Positions 55,781 to 64,000 of a DNA stretch of 64,000 bases are shown piece after piece; positions within the stretch are counted from its first letter, which is position 1; every line of letters begins with the position of its first letter. This DNA comes from Paraphoma chrysanthemicola. Its lineage: Eukaryota > Ascomycota > Dothideomycetes > Pleosporales > Phaeosphaeriaceae. A program made the translations under genes and the position numbers. A model generated the notes under the pieces. The model saw only the letters and a list, made by a program, of their open reading frames with translations, was not told where the DNA came from and ran no database searches. The stretch covers positions 930,001 through 994,000 of the forward strand of contig JAGMWG010000004.1 in the NCBI GenBank assembly GCA_020744225.1, read 5' to 3'.

Positions 55781-56563
55781 ATGTCAACCGCCCGAGGCAT
55801 CTACACAAAGTCTGACCTCGAGACCATCCTCCGCAAACGCTGTCCCACCGCGCTTTCCAAATTCCCCAGCCCAGAAACCTTCCGCATACACGCCGACACC
55901 CGCGGCGATGGCCACCCCGAACTCCGCATCGGCTCGTCCATTAGCAAAGATACGCACGGAAACACCGGCAAAGTATTCTTGTGGGTGAAAGAACCCACCG
56001 ACGACACGCCATCGCTTCTCTATTTTACCCGCGAGCACGGCGCCGCGCGCCCCGCTACGTCAACGAAGAAGTACCATTTCACCGGCGAGGGTGTATTCGG
56101 GAAGGTATACAAAGATGGCTTAGCGCATGGTGGGATCGCGATGCATGCGTTGTTCAAATATGTCATGTTGGTGTGCGGATATAAGCCAGTGTTTAAAGAT
56201 CGATTGGATTTCCCGAAGACGATTGCGGAGCAGGAAGAAGGTGATGTGAGGGGTCTGGTCATTGCTTTGAAGCAGATTGCGAAGCGGAGTGCGGGAGGTG
56301 CCCGTTTGGAGACAAGGGTGGTGAACGATGGTGGAGGGAGTGGCGTTGAGAGTACAGGTGCTTTAGGACGAGGAGGAGGTGCGGCAGAAGATGATGCGAA
56401 GGCTGTGAATGTTGCGGCTGATGAGAAAGCAGCAGCTGTGGTTGGACGTGATGCGGAGCTTACACTAGATGACTGCGGAACGAGAAAGCGAGCTTGGGAA
56501 GACGATCATGGAGGAGAAGATAAGGACGCCACACTGGCAAAAAGATTCTGCGCTGGCTGCTAG
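55781..56563 (+). CDS. hypothetical protein
   Basis: A 260-residue single-exon protein. The chosen ATG is the first in frame; the frame is open nine codons further upstream without an ATG. Residues 1-165 look folded: IYTKSDLETILRKRCPTAL, FRIHADTRGDGHPELRIGSS, KVFLWVKEPTDDTPSLLYF, TKKYHFTGEGVFGKVYKDG and a hydrophobic MHALFKYVMLVCGYKP. The C-terminal 90 residues are Gly/Ala/Asp-rich and probably disordered, with a basic-acidic RKRAWEDDHGGEDKD near the end. There is no signal peptide or transmembrane helix. I do not recognise the family. The pyrimidine-rich leader and biased codons suggest an expressed gene. Confidence 0.65.
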   Translation: MSTARGIYTKSDLETILRKRCPTALSKFPSPETFRIHADTRGDGHPELRIGSSISKDTHGNTGKVFLWVKEPTDDTPSLLYFTREHGAARPATSTKKYHFTGEGVFGKVYKDGLAHGGIAMHALFKYVMLVCGYKPVFKDRLDFPKTIAEQEEGDVRGLVIALKQIAKRSAGGARLETRVVNDGGGSGVESTGALGRGGGAAEDDAKAVNVAADEKAAAVVGRDAELTLDDCGTRKRAWEDDHGGEDKDATLAKRFCAGC

Positions 56564-57145
56564 AGCTGAATGTTGGTCGTTCACGAGTGGTTCCACGCAC
56601 AAAAGGTCGTCAATACTGGAAGATGGATCTTCTTGTCTGCATGTAATGAGGCTTGAACTTAATATCAACAAAAAATTTAGATTGTACACAAGGCGTGCGG
56701 CTCTAAGGGCGGGTTAGAGTATGTACCTGGCTTGTCTGGAAGGAAGGACATTGGTTCCTTGAGCTAAATATGGGAAGTGGTGTGTGGCGGAACAATTCTG
56801 GTTAAAAGATGTAGGAGAAGAATCCCGAAGACTTCCGATATAGAGAGAGGAAGAGTATGTATGTTGGAATGAGATGAAGCTAGATTTCAACAAAGTGGTA
56901 GAGGATTGAGCGAATCGTGGTGTCCACAGGGTAGCAGGATAGCTACTCGTGATGATTGCTAACGTGGGAGATGGAAACGAGAGATGAAGCAAGAGTTGTA
57001 GCTAAAGCAGAGAAGTAAACGAAGGGCTGATGATAAAAGAGTGTGAAATGAGAGTGTGACCGAATGCCCGACGTCCTGTTGCCTACCTCCGACCCATACA
57101 CTTCCCAGCCCCTACAACCACTACACTCGGCCGTAAGAATTCCTA
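56564..57145. other. intergenic
   Basis: 0.58 kb between the hypothetical gene and the stop codon of the first GH32 gene (convergent). Short frames only. Confidence 0.5.
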
Positions 57146-58717
57146 CTACAAAGAGACTTCGAAGACTTCCACCTCTCGAATTTCCGCGCTTCCTCCGATC
57201 ATTGTTAAAGAGAGCCCGTCAGAAGCTGTAGCAGGAAACACCAGGTCGGAAATCACTACTTGCCCTTCTCCGCCATAGACCTCTACAGAGCACTCATCAA
57301 TCAAAGCTCGCAGCCGTACTACCCCACTTCCATCTGGTGACAAAGCCACAGAGTGCACACCGCCTGCAGCTGGGTCCCAGGAGATATCACCGCTCGCGCC
57401 GCGGTCGACCGAGAGAGTTCCGTCAGAGTGGGAGTAACTGATCACCGTCTGTTGGGATTCGCCTTTTCGGACTGCAAGACGAAGCTGGGAGCCCTCACTT
57501 GGAACAAACGAAACATGGATGTCCAGTGCCCGTCCACGAATATCCGATAGCATCGTTTGGTCAGGCGCGAGCGTTTGGTTCTCGATTCGTTTGAGGGATG
57601 TGCTAGCCGCCCGCAGTTCTTCGACAGGTTGTTGGAGAAATCGAAGCTTCTCACCTATTTTCTTGAGCTTTAATGTGCGAGGGAACGATAGCATGCCCTT
57701 CCATGTAGTGGTTGGTGGCTTATCCCCGTAGCTGTTCATAACTGAGGCGATGATTCTCCGGCCATCGGATGTTGGAACATTTTCCCAACTTAAGGCTCCA
57801 TCGAAATCCCGCCCATAGTCCAGCCACATAGTGGCAGGGTCAACCGGGTCAGCTTTGAACTTGGTACCGTCGAATGATCCGGTAATTCCAAACACTCCGT
57901 TACCAGTGGCGGGAGACCCTTGGGCAGGGGTAACCAGCATAGTCCATTTTGTCTCTGCAGAATCTTCGACCGGGAGTTGGAAAAAGTCGGGAACTTCCCA
58001 GCCTCTAACATCACCTGGAAGTCCGGGAACATCGCTGGATGCAAAATCGCTCCGCCAGGTCCATTCCTTCGTATCGGGAGATGTCCAGAATGTCATCTTG
58101 TTTTGTCCCCCATGGGAGAGTATCATTACCCATGCATTAGTCGCTTCGTGGAAAAACACTTTGGGATCACGCGTCTCTAGACCGCCAGTTATATCGTGCG
58201 GTCTCTCCTGCTCCTGCGATATAATTGGGTTCCCCTCGGACTTGGTCCAAGTGGTGCCCTCGTCTACGCTAAATGCAAGTCGCTGATCCTGAACACCCGA
58301 GTCCGGAAAGTAGCCGGTGAAGAATGCCAGGTATGGTGGACTGTCTACCGTGCCTAGGCCAGAGGTATTTGCATAATCGTAATAGGAAGTCCCCGTAAAG
58401 GCTTGAATCCCGTTCTCGCTAGCGAGAGCAACTGGCAGATACTTCCAACTGACCAGATTCGTGCTGGTTGCATGGCCCCAGCTCAGGTTGCCCCAGAAGT
58501 TGCCGGTGGGATTATGTTGAAAGAAAAGATGCCATGCAGATCCAATCTTTATCAAGCCGTTGGGTTCGTTCATCCAATTTTGTTCCGGGACAAAGTGGAA
58601 CGTTGGGCGAAAGTCATCAGCATTGGCCAGATAACAGAGAGCAAAGATGCCCAAGAGTCCAGCAAAGCTCACACGAGGCTTGAAGATTTCTGCCACGTTG
58701 ATGCGACGGAGAGGCAT
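57146..58717 (-). CDS. GH32 fructan/sucrose hydrolase with NEPNG nucleophile motif
   Basis: A 523-residue single-exon protein from ATG 58717 (an upstream extension of the frame lacks ATG). An N-terminal hydrophobic stretch (FAGLLGIFALCYLANA) is a signal peptide or anchor. Five-blade beta-propeller motifs are F-V-P-E-Q-N-W-M-N-E-P-N-G-L, where the usual nucleophile Asp of WMNDPNG is Glu; HLFFQHNPTGNFWGN; AFTGTSYYD; ETRDPKVFF, with the transition-state Asp; and GWEVPDFF, with the acid/base Glu (more often W-E-C-P). The C-terminal beta-sandwich ends RALIDECSVEVYGGEGQVV. Length suits exo-acting inulinase, levanase or invertase. Whether Glu supports normal activity cannot be read from sequence. 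It is divergently placed from a second GH32 gene 2.3 kb away. Confidence 0.88.
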   Translation of the reverse strand: MPLRRINVAEIFKPRVSFAGLLGIFALCYLANADDFRPTFHFVPEQNWMNEPNGLIKIGSAWHLFFQHNPTGNFWGNLSWGHATSTNLVSWKYLPVALASENGIQAFTGTSYYDYANTSGLGTVDSPPYLAFFTGYFPDSGVQDQRLAFSVDEGTTWTKSEGNPIISQEQERPHDITGGLETRDPKVFFHEATNAWVMILSHGGQNKMTFWTSPDTKEWTWRSDFASSDVPGLPGDVRGWEVPDFFQLPVEDSAETKWTMLVTPAQGSPATGNGVFGITGSFDGTKFKADPVDPATMWLDYGRDFDGALSWENVPTSDGRRIIASVMNSYGDKPPTTTWKGMLSFPRTLKLKKIGEKLRFLQQPVEELRAASTSLKRIENQTLAPDQTMLSDIRGRALDIHVSFVPSEGSQLRLAVRKGESQQTVISYSHSDGTLSVDRGASGDISWDPAAGGVHSVALSPDGSGVVRLRALIDECSVEVYGGEGQVVISDLVFPATASDGLSLTMIGGSAEIREVEVFEVSL

Positions 58718-61021
58718 AGTTGATGTTGAATGATTGAGTTCAAGTGGATTTTGGGATCGGGAAGTGGACAGGTAGGTGCAAAGCCTGAATAGTAGGGGAA
58801 AGTATGGTTTGCACTGCAAATTATTCAAATCTTGTGGATGGGAGAATTTATATCTTTTCGTCTTCGTTCCGGGTTGTAAGAGAGAGACTTACGCCTCCTA
58901 TGGACGAATACAAGGGGTCGACATATTCGGGCGAATCTTCGCTGTGATACATGAGCACTCATTGGGGCTGCTAAACCAGCTTGCAAATTGCACACACCAC
59001 AAAGTAAAAGGATGCTAGGGATCGGCTGGCAAATGGGTTCGAGGTGCCCCGCACTAGGTAGGGTCGCACGCATCCTGTGGTGGGATTGAGGTTGGGGTTG
59101 GGCCGCATAGTTTTCCGGGGCGGCCTCGAGATCTACCTAGGTACTATTCATGAAACAGTCGGGTCCCGTTGGGAGGGTGTAAAGGGAAAATAGAACGGCT
59201 GAGGGAACAGATTGTGGGGAAGCAGTGTCACCTGCCGCGAGCAATTAGAGTATCACATATTTGTCCTCGATTATATCGCTCAAGCAACGTCAAATGAGAG
59301 AAAAGGGGGAAGATTCTTGTGATTTGTTTTTATAGTAGACTTGAATTGCTGGTGAGAAATTGGGGCTTTGCACTTCCATAAAAATCTTCATATTTTCAGA
59401 CGAGTTTGATCTGTGCCTTTCTTACCTGCACTTTGTTCCTATTCTATAATCTTTTGTCGAGAAAATTCTTCACCATCAGCAACTGCTTGTTGATTCCAAA
59501 ATTCTCATATAGAAAGTGCATATCAGCTATGCGCGCGAGTAATCATATGTCGTCTTCAATTACTCAAAGGGTGATGGTGCGGGAGAAGCATAGAGAACGT
59601 GCACTTCCAAGAAATCCTTGAAGTTCTATACGTTTCTCGCTTGCACCGTCACCCCACTAACACGCAGCATCCTCCGCATTTCGCCCCGGTTAGAGGAAGC
59701 ACCAGCCCAGCAAGGCTACAAAGACAGCAAATCTCACCTTGACTAATCTAAGCATTGCATAGAACTGCGGACCAATGCCCGTATTCGTATATCGGCACGT
59801 CGGCATTAACTAGAATTGAGAATAGGCTGTGCGTCGGAGGAATCCTCGGAATGAAGCGGAGGGATTCTCGAGATCGGCGTTCCAGGCTTCGGGAAAGACG
59901 TGCAGCTTTCTTTGCACGAAGAAGCTTGTTCTGGGTGATGCACCGAGCTTGGTGGCCAATGCACGAGAGGCGGTCAAAACTAGCTTCTTCGCAGCAGCAT
60001 TCTAGCGTGTTCTAGTGCCGTGCAATACCCTACCCAGCCGCGCGCATGACATGCGCAACGAGGCGATCAGGTATATCACACACCCTGAAATCACGTCACT
60101 ACTGCAAGCCTTTTCGTAGTGAGGCGAGTACGTGTCAGCGCCTCCTGTATGAGGTGAAATTCTGGGGCTCCATCTGCTATGAGCCCAATTCATACGTTTA
60201 AGACTGCCGGATGACAGTCATAAGAGGAGCAAAGGATTCAGACATCAAGCCTCTTAGATCCTAGTTTGCGAATGAGAGCTACAGTTCTATGAAGTGACAC
60301 TTTTCAAGATCTACAGGGGCACAGGTTGGACAAGCTAGGAGCTCTCTGATGAGCTCGGGACTGCCGGTGCATTCGTACGGGGCTGTGCCCAGATCGAGGG
60401 ATAAATGGGAGTCTTGAAGTGCTGACTGGTAGAGGTAGCAAGGTTTTGAGTACGGTATTGGCTAGTCTCGTTGGAGGCGCTGATCAGATAGAAAGGTCAT
60501 GACGAAGAAGAGCCTCAGCTACATAGTGAAAGGCACGAAATGGCATTGATCGACATTCATGATTAGTATTGAAGAGTCGTGAGATATCACAACGGCGTAC
60601 TTAGGCCCACTCTTGTGCGCTAGACTACTGCTAGTAGAAACCAGGATTGCACACAGTCCACACGCCGTCATCCTGACAACTCTCATCTTGCAACCCATAA
60701 CCGCCTCCACCTCACCTCCCCCATGGGTCACCCCGCCATCCTCCCTGTCCCCGTAAATCCCCCTCCCCACATGCTTTCTCCACCCAAGTCATGTTGCGGT
60801 CCACATGAGGCCTCAATAAACAGTCCTGCGTCGAACCCAGTGACACCGCGGGATGGCCTGTGCGAGCAAGCATGGGCACTCCTCCTATCCTACTGAGAGA
60901 GTAGCGTATACAAATCACACATCTACAAATACACAGGCCTGAAACCACTGCCATCTGTGATACCGCTACCAACTGCATCGATTTCAATCACAATCACCCT
61001 TATCTGCTGCCCTCATCATTC
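58718..61021. other. intergenic region between divergent GH32 genes
   Basis: 2.3 kb separating the two divergent GH32 start codons. Frames here are short; a T-rich frame at 59406-59621 has no domain. The right part (60700-60775) is C-rich with CCCCGC and CCCCAC (listed separately). No gene is seen. Confidence 0.5.
60731..60770. promoter_or_regulatory. possible CreA/Mig1 site pair
   Basis: CCCCGC (60731-60736) and CCCCAC (60765-60770) match the reverse complement of the CreA consensus SYGGRG and lie 250-290 bp upstream of the GH32 start at 61022. Paired CreA sites mediate glucose repression in fungi, which would suit a sucrose/fructan hydrolase. The surrounding C-rich sequence makes chance matches likely. 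Confidence 0.3.
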
Positions 61022-62668
61022 ATGATGGTATCGTTCAGCCTTCGCGCCCTGACTTTAGGGCTCTGTGTGTCTCATGCGGTGCTCGCTCAAAACTACACTG
61101 AGCTCTACCGTCCTCAGTATCATTTCACCCCAGCCGAGAACTGGATGAATGACCCGAACGGTTTGCTTTACCACGATGGAATCTACCATATATTTTACCA
61201 GTATAATCCAGGTGGAATTACATGGGGAGCCATGTCTTGGGGCCATGCGACCAGCGTGGATCTGATTCATTGGGACCATCAGCCTGTGGCACTTCTCGCC
61301 CGCGGCTTCCCAGGCACAATCACAGAAATGTACTTTTCTGGCACCACCGTGGTGGACACCAACAATACGAGCGGCTTTGGCGAAGATGGCAAAGTCCCAA
61401 TCGTTGCCATGTACACGTCTTATGTAAGTAGCCTCAGGAGTCATTCCTAGCTTGATGAAGAAAATTCTGACTAATGTCCCTATCAGTATCCGCAAGCACA
61501 AACTCTGCCCAGCGGAAAGTCGGTCGAGACAAACCAACAATCTCAGTCAATTGCCTACAGCCTTGATGGAGGCATGACTTGGACTACATATGATGCTGCC
61601 AACCCCGTCATCCTCAATCCTCCGGATGAGTATGCAGACCAGAAGCTCGAGTTCCGTGATCCAGCTGTATTCTGGCACGACGAAACCGAATCTTGGGTTG
61701 CAGTAGTATCCTTGGCTAAACTCCACAAGCTGGTCGTCTACACATCTACCAATCTCAAGGATTGGCACCAAGTCAGCGAATTTGGCCCTGCAAATGCTGT
61801 CGGTGGTGTATGGGAGTGCCCCAGCTTCTTCCCGCTTCCCCTGGACGGAGGCAGTGATCTTAAATGGGTTGCTCAGATTGGCCTCAACCCTGGAGGTCCG
61901 CCTGGTACGCCTGGTTCGGGAACACAGTATATCGTGGGCGACTTCAACGGTACAACGTTCAAGGCGGATGCTGAGAGTGTGACGCAGACAAATTGGGTAG
62001 ACTATGGCCCAGACTTTTACGCAGGCCTTAGCTTTGCCGGACTTCCCGTGGATAACCGGATCAACATTGCGTGGATGAGCAACTGGAAGTACGGTGGGGC
62101 GATTCCCACCAACCCCTGGCGGAGTGCTTACACCATTCCACGGAAATTGACACTGAAAACTATCGGAGAAACAGTAACACTCGTCCAGGAGCCGATCCTG
62201 GAGAAGCAAGAGAGTCAAGTTAGATATTGGGACTCCGTACCAGCTGGCACGACAAAACTGAACGTTACTGGAAAGACGTTGGATACTACTTTGACATTCT
62301 CTAAGTCGGAATCAACCCAATTTGGCATCATTGTTCGAGCTGCGTCAGATCTGAGTGAGCAGACACAGGTCGGCTACGATTTTGAAAGACAAGAACTTTT
62401 CGTCAATCGCACGATATCAGGAAAGGCAGTCTTCGATGATGCTTTTGCAGGAGTGTACTACGCCCCGCTGGCTTCAGTGAATGGCACTGTCACGATGCGT
62501 GTTCTTGTTGACTGGTCCTCTGTCGAGGTGTTTGGGGGAATTGGAGAAGTTACCCTGACGGCGCAAATCTTCCCGAGCGCTGAAGCTGCGGATACATATC
62601 TCTTCTCAACGAGCGGAAGTACTAGCAATGTTGAGATAAGGTCGAACCAGGTTCAATCGGTTTGGTGA
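61022..62668 (+). CDS. GH32 exo-inulinase/invertase, canonical
   Basis: Two exons (61022-61423 and 61487-62668; 63-nt intron) encode 527 residues; a second ATG is at 61025. Signal peptide ALTLGLCVSHAVLAQ. Catalytic set: ENWMNDPNGLLYHDG (nucleophile Asp), YHIFYQYNPGG, the FSGTTVVD loop, KLEFRDPAVFW (transition-state stabiliser Asp) and GGVWECPSFFPLP (acid/base Glu). The C-terminal beta-sandwich has VLVDWSSVEVFGG. There are several N-glycosylation sequons. These features indicate a secreted enzyme releasing fructose from sucrose or beta-fructans. The sequence resembles exo-inulinases and invertases; which one it is cannot be decided from motifs. It lies next to a divergent GH32 gene with a variant nucleophile motif. 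Confidence 0.93.
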
Positions 62669-64000
62669 TCGCAGGAAGATTTGGGCATATTATAGAATTG
62701 GAGGAGGTGGATTTCTAGTAGGCCACAGAAAACTGCAGCCAAACGCACCTTCTGTGGTGTCGTCGAGACCCAAAGCTGTTAGATCTCAGAGCGGATTGCC
62801 AGATCAGTCCATGTTCGTAGCCAAAAATCAAGTTTTGAAAGAACCTTCTGAGGCTCATACGACATGATGCCAACTCCTGCAAAGCCCCCTTGTTCCTGCC
62901 ATGAAAGGAAAGTGGTAAAGAAAGCACAGAGGAATGCAGGCTTGCTGATATGTGTGATAGACACGGACCCTCGACCTACCGGTCGTGTGCTTGCTCTAGT
63001 GGCCCACAGCTGCCAACATCAAGTGGCTGAAGGTGATGAGAGGGATGAACAGGCATATAGATTATAAAAATCCTTTGCTCTTGGCAGTGGAGCTCAAATT
63101 CAGTTGAGTGGTTGCCCTCATGGCCACCAAGTATTGGCAGTCGATATGTGCTCTTGGTACGAGACACCGTATGGTTCATGAAGTGCTTGATCCAATTCAA
63201 GCCTACCTCTTGATTGTGGTGGCAAATGAGGTATCCGAGCATAAACGTAGCGCATAGTACCGTTCGAAATGCATGTACCGACAGATGGTGGCTCGTGCTT
63301 GCACCCAGAACTGGGGTTAAGTTCGTCTGGCGTCCTTCTAGCGTCCTTCTAGGGCCCTTATTGCATGCTTCTAACGTCTTTTTGAGACATACCATGCTGT
63401 ACTCCCATGCATTAGCAAGCGAACGAACCTCACTACTCGTGGCTTGTGTTGCGGGATTTCATGACCATTGGCAGCTGTCAGCTCAATAGCGATAATTTTC
63501 GGCCTAAGAACTTGGACAAGGTCACAAGGATCGTACAGTCGTCTGCGTTGATACCCCGTTGGCAGACTCATTCATTTGTTCCTGGTTGCAAGTGTAGACG
63601 ACGCTGATCCTCGTACACCGTGTCAGGTTGGCTTTAACACCGACTCGTCGCAGCCAACGAAGGCGCCTGCCCGCAGGTCCACTTTTCGCGCCACGCGCCC
63701 CCTCTTAAATGGGGTGGCATGCATGGACAGAATGGCCCACCCACCGCACCGACCATCTACTGATCTCTGACAAGACGTGACGGTTAAAAGATTTCTGGGG
63801 TGATCAGCCCGTTCATGTCACCCCATTGTAAATACTTGTTCCCCATCTCGAGGGCTCTGGTGTGGTTGGTCGGAACCCTGCAATGCGGGGTAAAAGTTTC
63901 TATCGGTACGAATGCGCTTATTTGTACGCTCGCGGTCCCCAGCCCCTAGGCCTTGGCCTGTGGCCCAGGAACCGGATCGTGACCTTGAACACTTCCAACG
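62669..64000. other. right flank, no confident gene
   Basis: 1.3 kb of short frames. An 11-bp direct repeat (CGTCCTTCTAG twice) lies near 63330-63352. The last 400 bp are C/G-rich, with CCCC and GGGG runs as in fungal promoters, so a gene may start just beyond the window. Confidence 0.45.

Noticed and set aside
1..64000. CRISPR array, rRNA, telomere repeats or plasmid-type origin
   Set aside because: No regularly spaced direct repeats, no rRNA-like stretch and no TTAGGG runs are visible; the window is eukaryotic chromosomal DNA.

Overview
This window is nuclear DNA of a filamentous ascomycete (Pezizomycotina), most likely a dothideomycete. The evidence is spliced genes with short introns (mostly 46-63 nt), GTAAGT/GTATGT donors, CTAAC/CTGAC branch points, and the gene content: HET-domain proteins, a Pth11-like receptor, an RTA1-like protein, a Zn2Cys6 regulator, GH32 and GH45 enzymes, an EsdC-like protein and a TinC/ADIP protein. 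The class assignment is inference. The window is gene-sparse at its left edge (1-5.3 kb) and right edge (62.7-64 kb).

Layout. At 5.3-6.2 kb lies a Gly/Ser-rich secreted or membrane protein. At 7.7-10.7 kb is a compact housekeeping block: PET117 (cytochrome oxidase assembly) is head-to-head with VMA10 (V-ATPase subunit G), followed by a TGL2-type mitochondrial lipase. VMA10 and the lipase need very small exons (9 nt; 8, 10 and apparently 2 nt). At 11.4-21.8 kb come an alpha-arrestin adaptor, an F-box-like protein, a peroxisomal SCP-2 protein ending in AKL, and a six-exon 909-residue GPI-type cell-surface glycoprotein. At 22.9-30.5 kb are an atypical HET protein, a Zn2Cys6 transcription factor, an RTA1-like membrane protein and a tannase/feruloyl esterase gene interrupted by one in-frame TGA. 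At 31.0-31.8 kb is a decayed coding relic.

From 32.5 to 50.5 kb are an EsdC-like glycogen-binding protein, a small secreted Cys-containing protein, a classical HET protein, a GH45-like protein lacking the usual catalytic Asp, a Pth11-like receptor with a probable broken splice acceptor, two related regulatory-type proteins (one with nine RRxS sites) with perfect TGACGTCA palindromes upstream, a TinC/ADIP coiled-coil protein, a secreted FAD oxidoreductase and, convergent with it, an ABM-family protein. At 51.6-54.3 kb is a von Willebrand A-domain gene with three in-frame stops. At 55.8-56.6 kb is an unknown protein. At 57.1-62.7 kb is a divergent pair of GH32 fructan/sucrose hydrolases, one canonical (NDPNG) and one with NEPNG at the nucleophile motif.

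Themes: (1) extreme microexon splicing in two adjacent housekeeping genes; (2) accessory genes in several states of decay, with stops mostly explicable as C-to-T in CpA context (RIP-like, inference); (3) secreted plant-polymer enzymes and surface proteins next to receptors and HET genes, as expected for a plant-associated fungus. I found no rRNA, convincing tRNA, CRISPR array or intact transposon. All multi-exon models were spliced by hand and closed in frame unless stated otherwise.
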